A stretch of 64,000 nucleotides of DNA from CAVROP01 sp050012175 (GTDB lineage: Bacteria; Acidobacteriota; Terriglobia; UBA7540): the NCBI GenBank assembly GCA_050012175.1, contig JBEKHR010000002.1, positions 151,288-215,287 of the forward strand, in the 5' to 3' direction. Below the pieces are notes generated by a model that searched no databases, had not been told where the DNA came from, and saw only the letters and a list, made by a program, of their open reading frames with translations. Each line of letters begins with the position of its first letter. Positions within the stretch are counted from its first letter, which is position 1. Positions 58,158-64,000 of this stretch are shown here, one piece after another. A program made the position numbers and the translations under genes.

Positions 58158-60761
58158 TCACACATGCATCTTCACCCAAGCCTCCTCGGGTTGAAGCGCG
58201 CCGATCGCCCGAGGATGAATTTTCCGATACACCTGGGCGGGAAGCGAAGGCTTTCCATTGACCTCGAGCAGCCACGCCACGGGAATTCCAAACAGCCGCG
58301 CATTTTCTTCCAGGAAGGGATGGATCACTGCCCAGTCATGTTCTTCGAGCGGGCTAAACTGGCCGCCGTTGAGTTGCTCCTCGGAAACCTTCCCATGCGG
58401 GTCGCGAATGTAAATCGCTCCGCCGGAAGCGAGCGAAAACAAGTTGCCGCCGGGGTAGGGAGTATCCAGTTCGACGACCTCCCCCTGGTCACTCAAGGCG
58501 ATTCCGTTGAGGACAACAAAGCCACCGCCGTCGAGTGGGTCGCCCGCCATGAACGACTCGGCCAAATAATCAAGGCAGGTGCCATTGATGACTACGCGGG
58601 GCTTACCGACGGCGTTGATGAGGGGACGGCCGGCTGCGTTCCCCAGCACGAATGCGTGCCCACCTTTGCCTGCATAGAGGAACGTCTGGCCGACACTGCC
58701 ATATACGATGAGCGTCCCGTCTTTCATGATTTGGGCCAGTTGATCCTGGGCGTCGCCGTGAACGACCACTTCCGCTCCGTCGATGCCGGAGGCGAGATAG
58801 TCTCCTGAGGAGCCGTAGACGTCGATATGGACGCCTTGGGAGCCGGCGCCCAGGCCATTGGCGATAAACCGATGCCCCTTGACGTGAGCCAGCATGAAAT
58901 CTCGAAAGCCGCGCTGGTAAAGCCAAACGATTTTGCGGGCCAGCGAGCGTTCACCTTCTGCCGCAAAGCCGCGAGCGTCTAGAACAACCGTTTGCGCGCC
59001 CCCGGATGGGCTTGGCATAGGACTGCAATTGTCCACGAAGACATAGGCTTCGGAAGGGGATCGGCGGACAGACTCGATGATCGCTCCCAAGGTCTGATCG
59101 AAGAGCGAGAGCAAGCTGCTGCGCCGCATGGCGCCCGTGGGATAGCGACGGTCCATCAGCAGTGTGACGGCTTCCAGGGCACGCCTGCGGTCATCGCCGC
59201 TGTCGGCAGCGCGCTCCAGCGCCTTGAGAAACGCGAGCAGGTTTCCATAGTCCCACTCCGACAACTTCTCCTTAACCCAGGCGAACAGCTCATCAACGGG
59301 AACGTCGGGCAGCGCCATATCGGTCCGCACAGCGGTTGCACGCCCATCGTACGGCTCCTGTAGCGCGCCAGACCTGATGGCCCTGCCGAACTTGTCCGTG
59401 CATTGCAGCTTGGCAGGGCCATTCCCGTCGGCATGGACGGTGAAAATGAACGCCCCGCCGTCCGTGTGGCTACCTCCACGAGCGTTCCAGTAGCGATCGG
59501 CGTGCAACCAGAATCGCGCATCTTCCCGGGCAAGGCTCTCCAAAGCAGCGTCGATGGCTTGCTTCTCCGAGGCTGCGAATCCGACTGAGACCGGACCTTC
59601 CTGCAAGGCAAAAACCTGCGGACGCAGCATGCTGGTGTCGGTGATCCCGATCAAGCGGTACTCGCCTTGTGCCGGGGATGATTGGGCGATAAGAAAGAAC
59701 CAGGGCCCGTCCGGCGAGCCGTGAATGTGCACGGTTTGTAACCGCTGGTAGATTGACTGCCTTTCTTCAGGCAGCAGTGCGAAGTCCCGCTCCGTGGTAG
59801 GCGCCAGAGACTCGATGACGTACTCCAGTGGGTAAGCGTACGTCCTGTGGAAAAGGTCGAAGAGGAGGACCGAAACTTCCGTATCCGTCAGGAAGAGAGG
59901 GTAGATGTTCCGCTGCGCGAGGTACTCGCAGATCGAGGCATAGTTGGCGAAGTCGCCGTTGTGCACCAGAGCTTCGTGAAGTCCGACGAAGGGATGCGCA
60001 CCGCCCGGATGCCAAACCTTGCCTTTGGTGGGGTAGCGATGGTGGCCGATCCAGACGTGGGCGTGCAAATTCTCCAATTGATAATAGCGGATCACGTCAT
60101 CACCGTAACCGACCATCTTGAGCACTAACATGTTCTTGCCATGCGATAGGACGAAAGCGCGCTTTTCGCCCGTGGACGCGTAAAACGCACGGTTCAAGCG
60201 ATAGCTGTTCTGGTAGACGATTTCGTCCTCAATGCTTTCCGGGGACGTGGGTGGCGCCACTGCCGCCTCCAGGCCATTCCTCTGTTTGAACCCTTCGATG
60301 GCTTCTGGTCGCACTCGCCCAAAGTACAGGAAAACTTCCGGAGGTTTGACGTCGAGCTTCTCGAGGATGCGCGAGTCATGGGTGCTGGGGAGGGCCTGGG
60401 CATGATGGATTTCGAAGGTCGGCTCGATGCAGCTTCGTTCGACTTCCGACCTGGCGCTCGCCTCGAGATAGGCGATGGTGAGCAGGTAGTCGTTTTCCAG
60501 AATCTCCCGAGTGACGCCCCAGTCCTCGGGTACCAGCCCTACGGCTGCGATGCCGCCTCCTTTGCCGTTGCCTCGGTTGCGCATTTGCTCCAAGGCTTGG
60601 AACAGATGGCGGCCCGGAATCCTCTCGCTCGAAGCAATTCCGATGACGGCGCAGCCACCCTCGGCCTCGGCTTTGCGCGGGGTTAAATGTCCATCACCTT
60701 CCGGGATGAGAGACTTCCTGGAGGCGAGGATCTTGGCGATCGTTTCTGGTGAGATCATCAC
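58158..60761 (-). CDS. Glutamate-synthase-like protein: class II amidotransferase fused to a GXGXG domain
   Basis: 867 residues. N-terminal class II glutaminase with its nucleophile at Cys37 (EGGCAVIGIAS); the residues before it would have to be cleaved or tolerated. Further amidotransferase features: IGHHRYPTKGKVWHPGGAHPF, ALVHNGDFANYA and LTDTEVSVLLFDL. The C-terminal part (about 600-800) is a GltB3/GlxC-type beta-helix with repeated G-x-G turns (GLGAGSQGVHIDVYGSSGDY, VYGSVGQTFLYAGKGGHAF). The FMN module is a separate gene upstream, overlapping by ATGA. Together they resemble the split GlxB/C/D proteins. It probably channels glutamine-derived ammonia. Confidence 0.88.
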   Translation of the reverse strand: MMISPETIAKILASRKSLIPEGDGHLTPRKAEAEGGCAVIGIASSERIPGRHLFQALEQMRNRGNGKGGGIAAVGLVPEDWGVTREILENDYLLTIAYLEASARSEVERSCIEPTFEIHHAQALPSTHDSRILEKLDVKPPEVFLYFGRVRPEAIEGFKQRNGLEAAVAPPTSPESIEDEIVYQNSYRLNRAFYASTGEKRAFVLSHGKNMLVLKMVGYGDDVIRYYQLENLHAHVWIGHHRYPTKGKVWHPGGAHPFVGLHEALVHNGDFANYASICEYLAQRNIYPLFLTDTEVSVLLFDLFHRTYAYPLEYVIESLAPTTERDFALLPEERQSIYQRLQTVHIHGSPDGPWFFLIAQSSPAQGEYRLIGITDTSMLRPQVFALQEGPVSVGFAASEKQAIDAALESLAREDARFWLHADRYWNARGGSHTDGGAFIFTVHADGNGPAKLQCTDKFGRAIRSGALQEPYDGRATAVRTDMALPDVPVDELFAWVKEKLSEWDYGNLLAFLKALERAADSGDDRRRALEAVTLLMDRRYPTGAMRRSSLLSLFDQTLGAIIESVRRSPSEAYVFVDNCSPMPSPSGGAQTVVLDARGFAAEGERSLARKIVWLYQRGFRDFMLAHVKGHRFIANGLGAGSQGVHIDVYGSSGDYLASGIDGAEVVVHGDAQDQLAQIMKDGTLIVYGSVGQTFLYAGKGGHAFVLGNAAGRPLINAVGKPRVVINGTCLDYLAESFMAGDPLDGGGFVVLNGIALSDQGEVVELDTPYPGGNLFSLASGGAIYIRDPHGKVSEEQLNGGQFSPLEEHDWAVIHPFLEENARLFGIPVAWLLEVNGKPSLPAQVYRKIHPRAIGALQPEEAWVKMHV

Positions 60762-62074
60762 CGCGCTCCCGCACCACCACGATAGATGAGCAAATCAGTT
60801 CTGCCCACGAGATCGCGAATGCTCGTGAGCCCCAGGCTGCGCAGCAGATCGCTGAGTTGCCATTGGAAGGACCGATACAGGTTGCCGAGCCGCTCGGCGC
60901 CCCAGTCTATTTCGACCAATTGCGATAGCTCCGGATCGGTGGTGGTGAGCCCAAAGGGACAGCCGCGGCCGCGCTCGCAGTTGCTACAGCGGGTGCAGCC
61001 CAAGGCCACCAATTCGGTGGTGCCCAGGACGACCCCATCGGCGCCCAAAGCAATCGCCTTGGCAAGATCATAAGCCGTGCGTATCCCACCGCCGGCCATC
61101 ACCACGACCTCTTGTCGAATGCCTTCTTGCAGCAGGTAGCGATGGACCTTGGGGATGGCAAACTCAATGGGCATGGCGATGGTCTTCTTAGCGATTTCCG
61201 GGGCCGCGCCAGTCCCGCCATAGCTTCCGTCAATGTACACGATGTGCGCCCCGGCGTAATAACTCCCCACGGCTACCATGTCGATATCCGTGGGCGTCGA
61301 GACCTTCACGGAAACGAGTGCTTCGGGGTTAATGGTCTTGATCCAATCCACGTGCTTCTTGTGGTCCTCCACTGAATAGACGCTGTGAAATGGGAAGGGG
61401 GAAAAGAGGCTGACCCAGGGAAGCGACTCGCGCATGCTGGCAACGCTGGACGTCACCTTATCGCCCAACAGGTGTCCGCCCAGGCCTGGCTTGGCCCCTT
61501 GGGCATACTTGAACTCGATAATCGGCGCGCGCTGGATTGTCTCCTCTCTCACTCCGAACATGCCGGTGGCAACTTGGGTGATTACGTGGTCTTTATAGGC
61601 GAGCAGCGAGTCCGGGTATCCTCCTTCACCGGTGCACGTGAAGGTCTTCCATGCCTGGGCCGCTTTGGCTCTGGCGCACATCACCTGCTCGCTGATTGAG
61701 CCAAAGGACATGCCCGCCCCGTAGAAGGGGATAGGGATCTCGATATGGCGATCGTAGGGTCGGCGATTGAGCGGGATAGAGAGATCGACTGCCGCGTGGT
61801 TGGACAGGCGCCGATCTTCAGGCAGGAATTTGAAATCCAGCACGTCGAAGCCGCCACCGGAATTGCCCACGCGGTGTTCCAGGCCGTTGTTGGGCGGCTT
61901 CCCGGTTTCGGCTTGCACCCAGGTGGAGAGAATCAAGTCCGCCGTCCAGCGGTAGTCACCCAGTGCAGGCAGCCTGCCGTTCTTCAACTCCGGCCAGAGG
62001 TGAAAGCCTTGATGCAGAGAGGCGGTATGTTTCTCGACGATGAGCTGCTCGGCGCTCTTCATGCTATTGGCCAT
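60758..62074 (-). CDS. FMN-dependent glutamate synthase domain protein (GltB2/GlxD-like)
   Basis: 438 residues. TIM-barrel FMN domain: YGAGMSFGSISEQVM, GEGGYPDSLLAYKDHVITQV, KPGLGGHLLGDKV, VKVSTPTDIDMVAVGSYYAGA, DGSYGGTGAAPEIAKKT, and VMAGGGIRTAYDLAKAIALGADGV. The cysteine motif CTRCSNCERGRGC binds an Fe-S cluster as in glutamate synthase. The ATG at 62074 lies inside the 8-10 bp duplication caused by the inserted element just upstream; the insertion left this start codon intact. Middle gene of the operon. Confidence 0.9.
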   Translation of the reverse strand: MANSMKSAEQLIVEKHTASLHQGFHLWPELKNGRLPALGDYRWTADLILSTWVQAETGKPPNNGLEHRVGNSGGGFDVLDFKFLPEDRRLSNHAAVDLSIPLNRRPYDRHIEIPIPFYGAGMSFGSISEQVMCARAKAAQAWKTFTCTGEGGYPDSLLAYKDHVITQVATGMFGVREETIQRAPIIEFKYAQGAKPGLGGHLLGDKVTSSVASMRESLPWVSLFSPFPFHSVYSVEDHKKHVDWIKTINPEALVSVKVSTPTDIDMVAVGSYYAGAHIVYIDGSYGGTGAAPEIAKKTIAMPIEFAIPKVHRYLLQEGIRQEVVVMAGGGIRTAYDLAKAIALGADGVVLGTTELVALGCTRCSNCERGRGCPFGLTTTDPELSQLVEIDWGAERLGNLYRSFQWQLSDLLRSLGLTSIRDLVGRTDLLIYRGGAGAR

Positions 62075-62080
62075 AGCCTT

Positions 62081-62169
62081 GGTAGTGGGTCAATTTGATG
62101 TGGAGGCGGCTTTACGCCGCCATTTGGCGAGGTAAACTCGCCGCTACAGCATCAAATTGACCCACTACC
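62081..62169. mobile_element. Inverted-repeat element (MITE-like), copy 3, inserted between two coupled genes
   Basis: 89 bp with perfect 20-bp terminal inverted repeats (GGTAGTGGGTCAATTTGATG and its exact complement). Target duplication ATAGCCTT at 62073-62080 and 62170-62177 (or 10 bp CCATAGCCTT if the terminal CC is shared). Core AGGCGGCTTTACGCCGCC followed by GGCGAGGTAAACTCGCC, two palindromes. The stop codon of the upstream gene now lies inside it. Confidence 0.93.
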
Positions 62170-63549
62170 ATAGCCTTCGATCCCGGAAAACGCTTCGCGC
62201 TCCAGCTCCTTCTGGAACATGGCACGCCCCATCTCACCGCGGAGCCGGCGGACTTCCCGCAAGCCCATCGCCCCCAGCACTTCGAGCAATTGGTCGCGCC
62301 AGGAAGTCAGGAAGTTCTTGAGGCGCTGGACGCCCCAGTCGACGGCGAGCCTTCTGGGTAGCTTGAAGCGGCTTTTCTCCCGGTCGGCGCACTCCTCCAC
62401 AAAATGCGCCTGTAGGGCCGCCAAAAGGGGGGTGTCAAGGGCGACGGCATCCAGACCGCAGATAATGGCTTTGGGAACATGCTCGGCGGCGATGATCCCG
62501 CCGCTCCCCAGCAGCGTCACCTCATCCCGGCACGACGCCTCGACAAAGGTTTTGTGCGCCTCCCGGATGAGCTCCAGCATGAACCGCCCGTTCCGTCCCC
62601 GGCCATGATAATTGGCCACCAGGTGGAACACTCGGAACCCCGAGCGATAGTGCCTTAATAGCTCCTCCTTCGAGGCAAGTTCGTAGCGCAAGCAGATCGT
62701 GACCTCGGGGAAGCGAGCCCGAGTTTCTTTTAGCAACCCTTCGTTCCCGCCCTCGAGCTCTATCATTCGTGGCGTGAAGCGGAGCTTCGGGAGTGTGTGT
62801 GCGTCCTCGCGGCCCACCAGCGGAACAATCTGCTGTCCCTGAAACGCGAATTTGCTGAGCACCTTGGCCGGCAAGACGAGCAGCGTCCCTGCCTCTTGCG
62901 CTGTTTCCACAAGGATCTCGAGGAGTTTGCGGGAGTGGATAGATGCCGGCGGCACATCGAAGAAAACCGGAATTGGAATGGAAAAGGTCTGCACGCTTTC
63001 CCCAGTCGTTACCCCCTGTTCGTCAAGAGTAAGGAAGGGTGGCTTCTGACCAATATCCACGCTTGTCGAAATGAACTCCCGGCCGTGAATCCCGTCGCGT
63101 GTGGGACGTACGATCTCCGACATGTCGGTCCACATGCCGTCCCAGCCTTCGCCTCCGAAGGGGCCTCGGTAGCCCGCGCCCTTTACGGGTACCCTCCCGG
63201 TGCGTGCTTCATAGCAAGTCGTGTCCACGTGCTCGGGTGTGAAGTACGAGTCACCCAGATGCTGGTGTTCCGGATTAAGGTGTACCTCGACCATCTCGGG
63301 GTTCTCAATCGTGCAGCGCAGGCATCCTACGCAGGAGTTGCTCCGAGGAGCGAATCCCCCCACCGGCCCGGAGAAGACGCCGTACACGCAGGGCCGGCTC
63401 AGTGCAACTTCCGGGTTTCGGCGATAGCGGACCAGCCCTTTGAGCAGGTGCATGGCCAAGCCACGCTTGCTGACTTTCACCCGTGTGCGATTCGGGAAAG
63501 GCGCGATTTCGGGCGCGGGGCTCGTCTGAAGGTGGTAGCGGTGATACAT
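62152..63549 (-). CDS. Glutamate-synthase-like FMN/ferredoxin protein, first gene of the operon
   Basis: 465 residues from ATG 63549. N-terminal SNSCVGCLRCTIENPE is a half-ferredoxin [4Fe-4S] motif (the expected second CxxC is not obvious). The remainder follows the FMN-barrel pattern of archaeal-type glutamate synthase: RYELASKEELL, FHLVANYHGRGRNG, TLLGSGGIIAAEHVPKAIICGLDAVALDTPLL. It may pass electrons to the FMN protein encoded next. The last residues (GYGSGSI) come from the inserted element; the ancestral end was probably GYGQ. Upstream sequence to 63929 holds repeats only. Confidence 0.8.
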   Translation of the reverse strand: MYHRYHLQTSPAPEIAPFPNRTRVKVSKRGLAMHLLKGLVRYRRNPEVALSRPCVYGVFSGPVGGFAPRSNSCVGCLRCTIENPEMVEVHLNPEHQHLGDSYFTPEHVDTTCYEARTGRVPVKGAGYRGPFGGEGWDGMWTDMSEIVRPTRDGIHGREFISTSVDIGQKPPFLTLDEQGVTTGESVQTFSIPIPVFFDVPPASIHSRKLLEILVETAQEAGTLLVLPAKVLSKFAFQGQQIVPLVGREDAHTLPKLRFTPRMIELEGGNEGLLKETRARFPEVTICLRYELASKEELLRHYRSGFRVFHLVANYHGRGRNGRFMLELIREAHKTFVEASCRDEVTLLGSGGIIAAEHVPKAIICGLDAVALDTPLLAALQAHFVEECADREKSRFKLPRRLAVDWGVQRLKNFLTSWRDQLLEVLGAMGLREVRRLRGEMGRAMFQKELEREAFSGIEGYGSGSI

Positions 63550-63929
63550 GTCGAATCCCTGATTCAATCCAACAAGCTACGCCACGTGGCTCGATGCAGG
63601 GATCACCAGCCCTTGAGAAACCCGCTGTCTTGACGGGCGGAAGTCAAGTAAACCGGAATTTCCCTTTTCCATTTTCGACCGCCCGATAACATACAGCCGA
63701 GCGCCTCTGAATGCAATAGTCCGGTCGGGTTTTGGCTGTAGCACTAGCGTGCAACTTCTTCGCGGGGCGCGAAGAGAAGCAGATCCTTCCCCCCGCAAGG
63801 CGGGCTCAGGATGACATGTCATTCTGAGCGGAGCGAAGAATCTGCTTTTAGTTGCGGCTATGCCGCGTTGTAGCACTATTGACCACTGCATAAATAATGC
63901 AATACACTGACCTTCAGGGGGGAACTCTT
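63550..63929. other. 380-bp intergenic region with repeat fragments
   Basis: No complete gene seen. TTGTAGCACTATTG and TGTAGCACTAGCG near 63735 and 63870 recur as short words; the GTCATTCTGA half-elements lie at 63770-63845. TTGACC at 63879 may be part of a promoter for the following gene, though no good -10 spacing was found. Confidence 0.5.
63770..63845. repeat. GTCATTCTGA-family half-elements back to back
   Basis: AGATCCTTCCCCCCGCAAGG...CTCAGGATGACA followed directly by TGTCATTCTGAGCGGAGCGA and AGAATCTGC. Two outward-facing ends meet at 63817, as if two elements had fused. Same family as 28391 and 29439. Confidence 0.7.
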
Positions 63930-64000
63930 ATGCCCCGACTGAAGGGTAGTGCCGATCTGCTGGAGGACCGTCGCCGAAGAGCGCTGGCATTGTGGGATAC
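63930..64000 (+). CDS. N-terminus of a helix-turn-helix protein, possibly IS630-type transposase (truncated by window edge)
   Basis: ATG at 63930 with GGGGGGAAC 5-10 nt upstream. 23 codons visible: MPRLKGSADLLEDRRRRALAL followed by WDT. The R.KG.A..LE.RRRRA..L pattern resembles the N-terminus of winged-helix IS630-family transposases, which then continue with GYS..EVA..LGV. Only the first residues can be seen, so the assignment is provisional. Confidence 0.45.
   Translation, partial: MPRLKGSADLLEDRRRRALALWD

Overview
The window reads as a chromosomal segment of a moderately GC-rich, diderm, heterotrophic bacterium, most likely an acidobacterium (Acidobacteriota, Terriglobia-like). Reasons: a TonB-type protein with the long cytoplasmic SLFRQ-type N-terminus that I associate with acidobacteria; a Ser/Thr kinase fused to TolB-like and TPR modules; a TPR/FG-GAP/ASPIC giant secreted protein; lipid A genes (lpxA, lpxI, fabZ); and intergenic regions crowded with several families of short repeats. 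The lineage is inferred from gene content and style, not from a marker search. No rRNA, tRNA or CRISPR array was recognised.

Layout. 0-10 kb is almost entirely minus strand: fabZ, lpxA, lpxI, a Gfo/Idh/MocA dehydrogenase and a TonB-like protein, then miaA-hfq-hflX, pgsA and an AMMECR1 protein. 10-20 kb holds coaE, a DUF374 acyltransferase, a VapBC pair, TPR and MA-family peptidase proteins, a secreted M1 peptidase, hinT, rlpA and a rhomboid protease. 20-30 kb holds an ABC exporter, leuC/leuD, a membrane-anchored Dcd-like protein that has lost a catalytic residue, an FG-GAP protein, an RsbW-like anti-sigma kinase and comM with gene remnants beside it. 31-34.4 kb is an accessory island: a three-gene operon (P-loop ATPase, a P-loop-like partner without a Walker A, and a DUF6516/TumE-like protein) diverging from a strong sigma70-like promoter that reads into a 234-bp tandem repeat. 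34.4-50 kb is mixed housekeeping: mutM, a Rieske protein, an orphan nuoB, a TMTC-like membrane protein, an M23 peptidase, a nucleoside hydrolase with a permease, a second Gfo/Idh/MocA enzyme, an EF-G paralogue, a Ysc84 protein and the large kinase. 50.7-54.3 kb is one giant secreted protein. 54.4-58.1 kb is a second accessory island: a zinc-ribbon protein with a C-terminal HEPN-like motif and a small partner, sitting between repeat elements that are internally deleted relics of REP-associated transposases. 58.2-63.5 kb is a split glutamate-synthase-like operon.

Mobile DNA. Three copies of an unannotated inverted-repeat element (about 89, 109 and 247 bp; ends GGTAGTGGGTCA) each carry 8-bp target duplications. 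One sits inside the glutamate synthase operon, and the pre-insertion sequence can be reconstructed base by base. Other repeat families are three deleted RAYT elements, GTCATTCYGA hairpins, GAAATCAGAAA-type inverted arms in the lipid A operon, and a 75-bp repeat that is nested in one of the inverted-repeat elements. Several gene stubs (ETF-ubiquinone oxidoreductase, aspartic protease, comM C-terminus, MacB-type permease C-terminus) show past loss and rearrangement.

Best candidates for an undescribed system are the HEPN cassette at 54.4-56.7 kb and the ATPase operon plus tandem-repeat transcript at 31.2-34.4 kb. Both are inferences from motifs and context.
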